The notes beneath the pieces are model-generated. The model saw only the letters and a list, made by a program, of their open reading frames with translations. It searched no databases and was not told the DNA's origin. 7,915 bases of DNA from Phycisphaerae bacterium (lineage in GTDB: Bacteria > Planctomycetota > Phycisphaerae > JAAYCJ01), in the NCBI GenBank assembly GCA_015486815.1, contig WFQY01000031.1, positions 1 to 7,915 on the forward strand. The letters are read 5' to 3'. This document shows, one piece after another, positions 1 through 6,275 of the stretch; within the stretch, counting starts at the first letter, position 1; the number at the start of each line of letters is the position of its first letter. Both the position numbers and the translations under genes were made by a program.

Positions 1-26
1 GCCTCTTTTCCCTGTTTGTCTGGCAT
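1..26 (-). CDS. 5' end of an unidentified divergent gene (partial)
   Basis: On the minus strand an ATG at 26 opens a reading frame that runs off the left edge, giving only MPDKQGKE. It is preceded by AAAAGGAAATT, a plausible Shine-Dalgarno site (AAGGA) about 5 to 6 bases before the ATG, which is the main reason to call it. Eight residues do not allow identification. It would be transcribed away from rnpA, so the two genes would share the roughly 75-base region between them. The call could be wrong, because a chance ATG with a purine stretch is possible. Confidence 0.35.
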
Positions 27-69
27 AATTTCCTTTTACCTTTTTATCTCGTTAAACGGTGTGATATAT

Positions 70-75
70 TATAAT
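70..75 (+). promoter_or_regulatory. -10 box candidate for rnpA-yidD
   Basis: A perfect TATAAT lies 28 bases before the preferred rnpA ATG, which would give a short leader of about 20 bases. No good -35 hexamer is visible 16-18 bases upstream (that region reads CTCGTTAAACGG), so this is only half a promoter. The surrounding AT-rich stretch (64-80) makes chance occurrence possible. Confidence 0.35.
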
Positions 76-103
76 TATACTAACTGCAATTGTGAATATC
101 ATT

Positions 104-457
104 ATGTCGGATAATCGGAAATATACATTCGGAAAAGAAAAGCGGCTCGTCCATCAGCGGGACTTTGAAAGGGTCTTCGAACGTGGCAAAAAGATACGTA
201 AAAACGGATTTACCTTTGTGCTTCTCAAAAACGAACTTTCTCACCCTCGGCTGGGTATTTCGGTAGGAAAAAAATATGGCAATGCCGTCAGACGCAATCG
301 AATAAAACGAAAAATCCGAGAAGCGTTTCGGCTGACGCAATATGAGCTTGACAACTATGATATAACATGCATTCCGTATCCGTCAGCTAAAAATGCGAGA
401 GTATCAGAAATCAAAAAACTGTTCAGACAGGTATGTAGCGATGAAAACTTTGAGTAA
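104..457 (+). CDS. rnpA: ribonuclease P protein component
   Basis: Small basic protein that binds the catalytic RNase P RNA and helps it remove 5' leaders from precursor tRNAs in the cytoplasm. From the ATG at 104 it has 117 residues, the usual family length. Family features are visible in order: the N-terminal RL...DFERVFERGKK segment, HPRLGISVGKK, and the basic RNR motif region (GNAVRRNRIKRKIREAFR), which forms the conserved RNA-binding helix. The C-terminal IPYPSAKNARVSEIKKLFRQ matches the end of the fold. A GTG at 92 in the same frame would add four residues (NIIM); neither start has a visible Shine-Dalgarno site, and the ATG leaves the normal short N-terminus. The last 17 bases overlap yidD, so the two are co-expressed. 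rpmH, the common upstream neighbour, is not seen in the 91 bases available. Confidence 0.95.
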   Translation: MSDNRKYTFGKEKRLVHQRDFERVFERGKKIRKNGFTFVLLKNELSHPRLGISVGKKYGNAVRRNRIKRKIREAFRLTQYELDNYDITCIPYPSAKNARVSEIKKLFRQVCSDENFE

Positions 458-668
458 GGTTTTGAGTAAAATTTTGATTTCTTCCGTTAGGATTTATCAG
501 ATGACACTTGGCAGATTCATAGGCGGAAGATGCAGATATTTCCCGAGTTGTAGCGAATATTTTATCGGTGCGGTTGAAAAGTATGGTCCTGTTCGAGGCA
601 GCTTGAAGGGTATCTGGCGGATACTACGCTGCCATCCGTTTTCCAAAGGAGGCTACGACCCGTACTGA
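441..668 (+). CDS. yidD: membrane protein insertion efficiency factor YidD
   Basis: Small membrane-associated protein that assists insertion of inner-membrane proteins, working with YidC/Sec; it is classically encoded just after rnpA. The 75-residue product starting at ATG 441 shows the family signature: an amphipathic N-terminus (KVLSKILISSVRIYQMTLG), the first cysteine cluster CRYFPSCSEYF, the central AVEKYGPVRGSLKGIWR, and the terminal RCHPFSKGGYDPY. The segment normally written ISP..G appears here as TLGRF. The frame is open further upstream to 393, but those codons are rnpA sequence read in another frame and lie outside the family's normal length. The start lies inside the 3' end of rnpA (17-base overlap), which indicates translational coupling. 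Its end faces the hicA end, 62 bases away. Confidence 0.93.
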   Translation: MKTLSKVLSKILISSVRIYQMTLGRFIGGRCRYFPSCSEYFIGAVEKYGPVRGSLKGIWRILRCHPFSKGGYDPY

Positions 669-730
669 AAATCAGATATATCCCCCCGAATTTTACCAAT
701 GCATATAATATCATAAAAAAAGTTATCCGC

Positions 731-916
731 TTAAATCGGAGGAATACCAAGGTCTTTACAAATTTTTTTCGCAAGAATATTTTTTATTTCCGAATGCCTC
801 GGAACAGAAGAACGTTGATTTTTGGCAGGATTTATATACCACGAATGTCTGGCACCTTCCCTTAAAAGATAACAGCCATTTTTTGTTAAGTACTTAATGA
901 GCCGGGTTCTTTTCAT
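731..916 (-). CDS. hicA: HicA-type toxin (mRNA interferase)
   Basis: Sixty-one-residue HicA/YcfA-like toxin with a double-stranded-RNA-binding-like fold that cleaves mRNA and halts translation until neutralised by HicB. Hallmarks are the N-terminal MKRTRLIKYLTKNGCYLLREG, the catalytic histidine in GARHSWY (His24), the basic segment ending in SVPRHSEI, and the C-terminal LAKKICKDLGIPP. The frame is open to a TTG at 922, but the ATG at 916 overlaps the hicB stop as ATGA, the standard coupling arrangement, and gives the normal N-terminus. It is the second gene of the pair, so the antitoxin is made first. Length is normal and no catalytic residue is lost, so the toxin looks intact. Its 3' end is convergent with yidD; no strong terminator lies between them. 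Confidence 0.92.
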   Translation of the reverse strand: MKRTRLIKYLTKNGCYLLREGARHSWYINPAKNQRSSVPRHSEIKNILAKKICKDLGIPPI

Positions 917-1125
917 AAACAAATAGATTCTTCTTGATAGTCATTTTCAGCAGCCAATATAGCATCCTGACGATTGAATTCGAGAGCTTCTTTTAGAGTT
1001 ATCTTCAAACTTTCTATCAATTCGTCATAAGTCTTTTCTTGACAATTTACACCCGGCACTTCTTCTATCCATCCTACCCAATAATCGCCTTGTTTTTTAA
1101 TCACAGCGGTATAATTAGAATTCAT
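913..1125 (-). CDS. hicB: HicB-type antitoxin, short form without DNA-binding domain
   Basis: Seventy-residue partial-RNase-H-fold antitoxin of the HicB family. It binds the adjacent HicA and blocks its active site. The sequence shows the family core: TAVIKKQGDYWVGWIEEVPGVNCQEKTYDELIESLKITLKEALE. The protein ends soon after that core (NRQDAILAAENDYQEESICL), so the C-terminal ribbon-helix-helix or helix-turn-helix domain that many HicB proteins use for autorepression is absent. A GGGAG Shine-Dalgarno site sits 7 bases before the ATG and a good promoter lies further upstream. The stop codon overlaps the hicA start by 4 bases. How the operon is repressed without a DNA-binding domain is not evident from the sequence. 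Confidence 0.9.
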   Translation of the reverse strand: MNSNYTAVIKKQGDYWVGWIEEVPGVNCQEKTYDELIESLKITLKEALEFNRQDAILAAENDYQEESICL

Positions 1126-1132
1126 AAAGTTT

Positions 1133-1137
1133 CTCCC
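1133..1137 (-). promoter_or_regulatory. ribosome binding site of hicB
   Basis: Minus-strand GGGAG, 7 bases before the hicB ATG, supports the start at 1125. Confidence 0.7.
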
Positions 1138-1163
1138 GATAGATATTCTCCATCATTATTATA

Positions 1164-1192
1164 ATCATATTATTTTCCTCGAGATGCGTCAA
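1164..1192 (-). promoter_or_regulatory. sigma70-type promoter of hicBA
   Basis: On the minus strand TTGACG (-35, 1192-1187; five of six consensus bases) and TATGAT (-10, 1169-1164; five of six) are separated by exactly 17 bases. Transcription would start around 1157, giving a leader of about 30 bases before the hicB ATG. This is the best-looking promoter in the window. The AT-rich segment just downstream of the -10 contains the small palindrome ATTATAAT, a possible but unproven regulatory site. Confidence 0.75.
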
Positions 1193-1217
1193 GCACACGG
1201 AAGTTTTCGCGTAATGT

Positions 1218-1261
1218 AAAAAAACCGAGACGGACTTGTTGATTTTCAAGCAAGTCCGTCT
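1218..1261 (-). terminator. intrinsic terminator of xerC
   Basis: Read on the minus strand, an 11-base perfect stem (AGACGGACTTG / CAAGTCCGTCT; arms 1261-1251 and 1238-1228) with a 12-base loop is followed after CGG by seven T residues (1224-1218). It ends transcription coming from the recombinase gene, whose stop is 86 bases upstream, and so insulates hicBA from it. Confidence 0.85.
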
Positions 1262-1346
1262 GGTCGTGCTCGCCGATTTTACCAACCGGCTGATATTCGT
1301 ATCGATCTGCCCAAAACGGCAAAATCGAATTTTTCCTTATCTGCTA

Positions 1347-2435
1347 TTAATTGTCGCTCTGATTGATTCCTCCGCGATGTTCGGTGCTACCATTGCCCGG
1401 AGTTTCGGTAAAACCATAGCTCTGCTCCTGACGCTGTTGTTCTTCCCACGTCTGCTCATCTGTTCTCGGATGTGCCTGATCGTAGGCTTCCTTTAGCTTG
1501 CCCGATGTCAAATGAGTATATATCTGAGTAGTGGAAATCGATTGGTGTCCGAGCAGTTCCTGAACACTCCTGAGGTCGGCACCGTTATTGAGCATATGGG
1601 TGGCAAAACTGTGTCTTAATGTATGTGGTGAGATGCTCGGATCAAGCCCCGCCTCGATTAGATATTTATCAAGTTTCCTTCTGACACTTCGCGTACTTAA
1701 CCGCTTACCGTGTTTATTGACAAACAATGCCCGCTGATCGAACTGAGCGGAATTTGCATGCTGATTTCTCAACGCGAGATATTTCTTTATCGCAAGCATA
1801 GCTGTCTGGCCTATCGGTGCGAGACGTTCTTTATTGCCCTTACCACGAATATGCAGCATTCCGCCGAGAAAATCGACATCGTCTATATTCAGATCGACAA
1901 GCTCGGATACACGAACGCCTGTGGAATATATGGTCTCGAGCATCGCTTTGTCGCGACTGCCGAGCCAATCTTTTTCGTCGGGCGTGTTTAGCAGTTTCTG
2001 TATCTGCTCGAGTGTCAGACACTTTGGCAGCCTCTTTTCCTGTTTGGGTGTCTTGATAGATGAGACCGGATTGGTCGATATATAACCCCTGCGTACGAGA
2101 AACTTGTAAAACGATCTTAGCGTCGCAAGTTTACGTGCACTACTCGAAGCGGAATAATTATTATTGTGCAGATAAGCAAGATATGCGCGTACCTGCTCCG
2201 GCCCGACAGCAAGGAGTTTTTCCTTGAGCGAAGTAACCGCAAGTGTCGCTACTCCACCGTCAGCTTCGCTTATTTCCGATGAGCCTTCGATTTCCTTATG
2301 CATATCTTCCTGTGAAAGAACAGATTCTATGAACTGTTTCAAATCAGCTGCATAGCATCGTGAAGTATAGTTTGAAAAGTGCTTTTCAAATCGCAAATAA
2401 TCGATAAATTCCGTTATTAACTCACAATTATTCAT
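1347..2435 (-). CDS. xerC: XerC/XerD-family tyrosine recombinase
   Basis: Site-specific recombinase related to XerC/XerD, which resolve chromosome dimers at dif sites. From ATG 2435 it has 362 residues. The N-terminal SAM-like core-binding domain (about 5-115) is followed by the catalytic domain, where all six residues are visible: Arg175 in TGVRVSEL, Lys199 in RGKGNKER, His271 and Arg274 in SPHTLRHSF, His297 in LLGHQS, and nucleophile Tyr306 in TQIYTH. It is longer than the usual 300 or so residues because of an acidic insert at about 41-77 inside the N-terminal domain and a tail of about 38 polar residues after the normal family ending (EAYDQAHPR). The frame is open 18 codons further up to a TTG at 2489, but ATG 2435, with GAGAG just upstream, gives the normal N-terminus. 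The chromosomal Xer role is inferred; no dif-like site or integron/phage context is visible. XerD is an alternative name. Confidence 0.9.
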   Translation of the reverse strand: MNNCELITEFIDYLRFEKHFSNYTSRCYAADLKQFIESVLSQEDMHKEIEGSSEISEADGGVATLAVTSLKEKLLAVGPEQVRAYLAYLHNNNYSASSSARKLATLRSFYKFLVRRGYISTNPVSSIKTPKQEKRLPKCLTLEQIQKLLNTPDEKDWLGSRDKAMLETIYSTGVRVSELVDLNIDDVDFLGGMLHIRGKGNKERLAPIGQTAMLAIKKYLALRNQHANSAQFDQRALFVNKHGKRLSTRSVRRKLDKYLIEAGLDPSISPHTLRHSFATHMLNNGADLRSVQELLGHQSISTTQIYTHLTSGKLKEAYDQAHPRTDEQTWEEQQRQEQSYGFTETPGNGSTEHRGGINQSDN

Positions 2436-2552
2436 AGCTCTCTCGTATCTCTGTTGCGGCGAAACCTCTGCCCTTACTACAATAATCAATATCCTGGCTT
2501 ATGGGCATCTTCAATTATTAATATAGCTGTAATATAATAAATATTTTACTCT

Positions 2553-2756
2553 TTAAGGAACGATTTCATCGAGTTGATGTTCCATTTTCTTGCCCATCTG
2601 ATAGCTAAGCACAGCTGCATCAAACCAATCAAATTCATTATCAGCATCATCGGCAAGGTCGATAAAACTATCGATAATCTGCGGCTCGGAGCCCGATGTA
2701 TATCGAAAAACATACCGATGAGAACCCTTAACCAGTGAAATTTGTCGCATGTCCAT
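2553..2756 (-). CDS. small acidic protein of unknown function, third gene of envelope operon
   Basis: Sixty-seven-residue protein that I cannot assign to a named family. It has no signal peptide and no membrane segment. An N-terminal part likely to form beta strands (MRQISLVKGSHRYVFRYTSG) is followed by an acidic part (DSFIDLADDADNEFDWFDAAVLSYQMG) that looks helical. The ATG lies only 2 bases after the TAA of the preceding lipoprotein gene (TAAAAATGGACATG), so it is translationally coupled; a second in-frame ATG two codons later is an alternative start. The tight coupling and protein-like composition support a real gene. The link to the envelope operon is positional only, since the protein itself looks cytoplasmic. 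Confidence 0.75.
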   Translation of the reverse strand: MDMRQISLVKGSHRYVFRYTSGSEPQIIDSFIDLADDADNEFDWFDAAVLSYQMGKKMEHQLDEIVP

Positions 2757-2758
2757 TT

Positions 2759-3523
2759 TTAGTTGAACTCCTTTTCTTTGTCAGTGTCCGACAAATAAGC
2801 TGTGTTTATCCGCTCGACCTCCTTGTCGAGCAGCTCTTTTATACTCTGATAGCAGACAAACCTCAGATAATATTCCTGAGAACGAAGATAAAGGTCTGTC
2901 TTATAGGGGCTATCGCCTGTCCCCCGCGATTTTGCGAATTTTCTTGCAAGTGCAGCTATTCTTTTATCTCTTGCGTTGAAAATCTCCTGTATCTGATTTT
3001 TTGGTAAATATTTCGGTGCGGCATCAGCGGATATTTTCAAAGGTAATGCTGAGCGTGCCAATTTTACAGGATCAAGGCTTGCGGAGCGAAAACCGTCGCT
3101 ACGAACGCCATAAACCTGCATCGCAATCCCCACAATAGGCGGATAATACGGATTATATTCGGTAACAGCAGCTACTACTATCATATCCGCGCCAAGCTGA
3201 GAAGCGAGATTAAGTGCCTGCTGAGGGTCTTCTATGTTTGTTATTCCGTCCTTAGCCATCTGTGCGAGCGTACGATCTACAGGAATGACAGCAAATCCGC
3301 GAACCTGCTGAAGCTCGCTATATAATATATCAGTAACCTTTAACGTATCTAAGTTCCTCTCGCCACTGTAGTTAAGTACCGGCGCAAGTACCACGGTCAT
3401 CTCTCGCGGATATGGGCTCGACAGACGCACCTGCTTTTTCTGCTGAGAGCATCCTGCAATCAGCACAAACAGGCAAGCTGACAAGGTCGTTCCTATAATT
3501 GTAATCCGTTTAATGTCCCGCAT
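2759..3523 (-). CDS. lipoprotein with CsgG/LpoB/TolB-N-like domain
   Basis: A 254-residue predicted lipoprotein. A basic start (MRDIKR), a hydrophobic stretch and the lipobox LIAGC place the lipid-bearing cysteine at residue 25; the next residue is Ser rather than Asp, so outer-membrane sorting is likely if E. coli rules apply. Residues about 42-138 read like the alpha/beta fold shared by CsgG, LpoB and the TolB N-terminal domain: strand MTVVLAPVLNYSG, helix TLKVTDILYSELQQV, strand GFAVIPVDR, helix around QQALNLASQLGA, strand DMIVVAAVTEYNPYYPP. Residues 165-250 are charged and mostly helical. The gene overlaps the end of the upstream propeller gene by 14 bases and is followed 2 bases later by the small acidic gene. 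The fold assignment is by pattern and not certain; the exact function is unknown. Confidence 0.78.
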   Translation of the reverse strand: MRDIKRITIIGTTLSACLFVLIAGCSQQKKQVRLSSPYPREMTVVLAPVLNYSGERNLDTLKVTDILYSELQQVRGFAVIPVDRTLAQMAKDGITNIEDPQQALNLASQLGADMIVVAAVTEYNPYYPPIVGIAMQVYGVRSDGFRSASLDPVKLARSALPLKISADAAPKYLPKNQIQEIFNARDKRIAALARKFAKSRGTGDSPYKTDLYLRSQEYYLRFVCYQSIKELLDKEVERINTAYLSDTDKEKEFN

Positions 3524-4805
3524 TTGATTGATTCTCTAACTGAACAGGACTGTTCGCCTTTAAATGAGAATCCGATGTATGTGCACTACCTGAAGATGAT
3601 AATTGGTCTGCAGTAGGTGTATCTTCGTTCTCGTTTATATTTATCGGCAAAACAGACCAGATATTTTCACAATCTCCACGATTTGAGCAGAAGAAAATTC
3701 TCCCGTCCTTACACCAAACGGGGCTAAAGCACCCTACTCCCGAATCGGAAACGGGCATTCTACCGAACCCGTTAGCCTCTACTATCCATATTTGCGCATC
3801 CGCTTTTCCGTTGCCGGCAGCGAGTGGCTGAACCGCACAATATACCAGTTTTTTACCGTCGGGCGAGAAGTTTGGTCCGATAAGTGCGCGGTCGGGGGCA
3901 CTTACTACCTCCGTAGGCATCGATGGCTGATCGTCCGAACCGAGTGTAATTGTCCATATACTGAACCATTTCGTTCCACGTTGCTTAGCTCGCTGATATA
4001 CGATAGTATCGCTTTTAGGCGAAAATGATGGGAACAATCCCGATGCCAGAAATTTCCTCTTTCCCGGATTATCGAGGTAAAGCAGCCAAATTTCCCATTG
4101 GCGGGTCTTTACGTTGAATCTCGAATATGCAAGTTTTGTTCCGTCGGGCGAAAAACTCGGGTGCATTTCCGGTGCGGGGTCGTTGGTAAGTTGCTGGAGA
4201 TTTCTACCGTTGATATCGACGACGAATATATCCCACGAGCCTGTTCTATCGGAACAAAAGGCGATTTTCTGCGAATCCGGGCTAAAAGTCGGCTGAAGGT
4301 CGCTTGCTGGGCTATGAGTAATTTGCGTAATAGCTGTCGCATTTATCGGTTTGATATAGATATCCGGTTTAAGCGTAAATTGTGTGGTAGCGAACGCAAG
4401 CCATTTACCGTTCGGAGCAACAGCAGGGTCGAAACAAGCACCCTCATTTGCGAATGTATGCTGCTGAAGGCTCATCGAAGGCTGACCCGCTGGAATATCC
4501 GAATCGCCCGTATATGCGGACGTTTCATCCAAATCGCCAAACATTGATACCTGAGCGAAATCATATCTGTATCCGTCAGGACGATATGTTTGTCTTGCGA
4601 TTTGCTGGCTGTTTGTGCTATTTTGCTGCAGATGTTGATTGTTCGAGGGATTCTGCGAGGATTGTGATGATTGTGAGGATTGCGATGACGAAGCAATCCG
4701 ATGATTACCAGCTGGCCAATTGACCGATTGGCACCCGATAATACCAAATCCCGTTATTATCAGCGTCCCTGAAAGAACTAATATAAAAGTTTTTTTATGC
4801 GACAT
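3510..4805 (-). CDS. TolB-like PD40 beta-propeller lipoprotein
   Basis: A 431-residue envelope protein. The N-terminus (MSHKKTF, hydrophobic stretch, IIGC) gives a lipobox with Cys25. Then comes a Ser/Gln/Asn-rich linker (about 30-75) with four SSQ units, and a six-bladed PD40/WD40-like propeller. Blade motifs of the xPxFSPDGxxIAF type start near residues 126, 171, 215, 258, 310 and 361. A polar tail of about 45 residues follows. Propellers of this type form the C-terminal half of TolB, which works with Pal in envelope integrity; here the N-terminal TolB domain is missing and the protein is lipid-anchored. The frame is open to 4865, but ATG 4805 with GAGAGGAC upstream gives a proper signal peptide. 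It is first in an operon with two coupled genes. It may well not be functionally equivalent to TolB. Confidence 0.85.
   Translation of the reverse strand: MSHKKTFILVLSGTLIITGFGIIGCQSVNWPAGNHRIASSSQSSQSSQSSQNPSNNQHLQQNSTNSQQIARQTYRPDGYRYDFAQVSMFGDLDETSAYTGDSDIPAGQPSMSLQQHTFANEGACFDPAVAPNGKWLAFATTQFTLKPDIYIKPINATAITQITHSPASDLQPTFSPDSQKIAFCSDRTGSWDIFVVDINGRNLQQLTNDPAPEMHPSFSPDGTKLAYSRFNVKTRQWEIWLLYLDNPGKRKFLASGLFPSFSPKSDTIVYQRAKQRGTKWFSIWTITLGSDDQPSMPTEVVSAPDRALIGPNFSPDGKKLVYCAVQPLAAGNGKADAQIWIVEANGFGRMPVSDSGVGCFSPVWCKDGRIFFCSNRGDCENIWSVLPININENEDTPTADQLSSSGSAHTSDSHLKANSPVQLENQSNAGH
4653..4688 (-). repeat. 9-bp tandem repeat encoding (Ser-Ser-Gln)x4
   Basis: Four imperfect 9-base units (such as TCATCGCAA, TCCTCACAA) inside the propeller lipoprotein gene encode SSQ four times at residues 40-51, just after the lipidated cysteine. 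Because the unit is a multiple of three, slippage would change linker length without breaking the frame. Confidence 0.8.
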
Positions 4806-4841
4806 TCCTTTGTCCTCTCTAAAAGCAAATAATATTCCATT

Positions 4842-4847
4842 ATTATA
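4842..4847 (-). promoter_or_regulatory. -10 box candidate for the envelope operon
   Basis: Minus-strand TATAAT lies about 37 bases before the propeller-gene ATG. No good -35 hexamer is present at the right spacing (TTGTCT occurs but too close), so the call is tentative. Confidence 0.35.
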
Positions 4848-4853
4848 ACTCGT

Positions 4854-4877
4854 CCGATAAGACAAAAACTTTATCGG
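4854..4877. repeat. inverted repeat upstream of the envelope operon
   Basis: CCGATAA (4854-4860) and TTATCGG (4871-4877) form a perfect 7-base inverted repeat with a 10-base spacer. It lies between the GH4 stop codon and the envelope operon and overlaps the -35 region of the candidate promoter. There is no T-run on either strand, so it is a poor intrinsic terminator; it could be an operator or chance. Confidence 0.4.
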
Positions 4878-4920
4878 CAGTTACAGGGTATATCCTTGAG
4901 AAATATATGAGAATAGTTAA

Positions 4921-6258
4921 TCAATTTGATGGAAAGATATTAAGCTGCCCGAGGGACTTTTCCGCTAATGCGAAATATTCATCAACCATATCACGAACAG
5001 ATATAAAATCGTTTATCAGCGGGTCGGTACCGAGGGCAGCCACCGCAAGAGACTTATTCCATTCATAAGCTGCTTGTGCGTACATTAGCTCGTGTTCAAG
5101 CGCATTGGCAACGATAGTATGTATAGGCTGAGGTAAATTTCCCGCACAGACAGGGTGAATTCCCGATGCATCTATTTTGCATAACGTCTCGACAACCGCA
5201 CCTTCGGGCAGATTGGGTATCTGACCGACATTAGGAGCATTTAATACATCGACGAAACTGTCAGCTCCGCCAAAAGCTGATATTACCTTTGCTATAATCT
5301 CACCGGTCGGCTCTATTTTTAGCTCAGCTTTTCCCCTCAGCCAATCTTCCGCCCGCTGACGATATGATTTTATCATTTCAGGCCTTTCTTTGACTCTGTC
5401 ATATCGTATAGGCCAATATTTTCGTATCGTTTCATCTTTCAGAAATTGTGGTAGGAATTCACATATATGTAAATCGCCAATGCCCGGAAAATACCCTAAT
5501 ATATCCCATATAATAAACCTCAGCCGTTCTTCTTCCGCACCGGCGAAAGGATCGTCCGCAACCGCAATGCTTTCCTTCCGCCAAGCGGATTCTATCAGCC
5601 CCTTACTTCGCATAATCTCAAAAGCATCTTTCCCATTTACCTTCAATTCCAAAAGCCACGAACAGTGATCAATGCCAGCTGTGATAAATTCGACATCCTT
5701 CATACTATCAGCACCAATCAAAGGCAGAATCGATTTGAGATGGCCGACTACCCCGTGACAGAATCCGAAACACTTTATCGATGTATATTGATTTACCGAC
5801 CACGTGTTTGCTACCAGCGGATTGGTAAGATTGAACAAAATAGCATTCGGACAATACTTTTCCATCTGACGAGCGAGATAAATCATATAAGGAACGTGTC
5901 GTATCGTTCGTCCAAAACCTGCTGGTCCGATGTCGTGCCCCTTGATATTCCAAAATCCGTACTTCCGCCCTATTCTATGATCTTCGAGTTCGGGTTCAAG
6001 CCCACCTATCGATACGGTAAGAGTAACATAGTCCGCACCCGCAAGAGCCTCTTTAAGCTCTGTCGTTTTCGTCAATTTTAACCTAACATCCGATTTGTCT
6101 AATAACTTCTGCCCGATTTGAAATATCATATCCAAAGCCTGCGGATTTATATCCATCAGGCAAATCTCCGCTCCGTTGAAAAAATCATTGAGCAGAAAAT
6201 CACATAACAAACCTTTCGTCCACGCAAACGAACCACCACCTATAAGTGTTATTTTCAT
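4921..6258 (-). CDS. glycoside hydrolase family 4 (NAD- and metal-dependent)
   Basis: A 445-residue cytoplasmic GH4 enzyme. The family cleaves glycosides by a redox-assisted elimination mechanism using NAD and a divalent metal. Visible: a Rossmann nucleotide-binding start (KITLIGGGSFAWT, acidic MDIN at 35-38), FNLTNP at 142-147, the metal/active-site motif CHGV at 167-170, and a second histidine in AGIDHCSW (His198) expected to share metal binding with Cys167. Length is normal for the family. The CHxx motif separates subgroups: CHSV is typical of alpha-galactosidases/alpha-glucosidases and CHEV of alpha-galacturonidases; CHGV fits neither, so I do not name a substrate. The start at ATG 6258 has AGGAGT at 6272-6267. 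It lies downstream of the NagB-like gene with a palindromic element between them, and 115 bases upstream of the envelope operon. Confidence 0.9.
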   Translation of the reverse strand: MKITLIGGGSFAWTKGLLCDFLLNDFFNGAEICLMDINPQALDMIFQIGQKLLDKSDVRLKLTKTTELKEALAGADYVTLTVSIGGLEPELEDHRIGRKYGFWNIKGHDIGPAGFGRTIRHVPYMIYLARQMEKYCPNAILFNLTNPLVANTWSVNQYTSIKCFGFCHGVVGHLKSILPLIGADSMKDVEFITAGIDHCSWLLELKVNGKDAFEIMRSKGLIESAWRKESIAVADDPFAGAEEERLRFIIWDILGYFPGIGDLHICEFLPQFLKDETIRKYWPIRYDRVKERPEMIKSYRQRAEDWLRGKAELKIEPTGEIIAKVISAFGGADSFVDVLNAPNVGQIPNLPEGAVVETLCKIDASGIHPVCAGNLPQPIHTIVANALEHELMYAQAAYEWNKSLAVAALGTDPLINDFISVRDMVDEYFALAEKSLGQLNIFPSN

Positions 6259-6266
6259 CTTGACTT

Positions 6267-6272
6267 ACTCCT
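6267..6272 (-). promoter_or_regulatory. ribosome binding site of the GH4 gene
   Basis: Minus-strand AGGAGT about 8 bases before the ATG; it fixes the GH4 start and lies just outside the palindromic element. Confidence 0.7.
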
Positions 6273-6275
6273 AAA

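Noticed and set aside
714..745. Terminator for hicBA (T-run after CCG/CGG)
   Set aside because: The stem is only 4 pairs and the T-run is several bases away, too weak to call.
4098..4547. 149-codon plus-strand frame opposite the propeller gene
   Set aside because: It is a shadow of a clearly coding minus-strand gene, with no family features of its own.
5665..6081. 138-codon plus-strand frame opposite the GH4 gene
   Set aside because: It is a shadow of the GH4 gene, whose motifs and ribosome binding site are clear.
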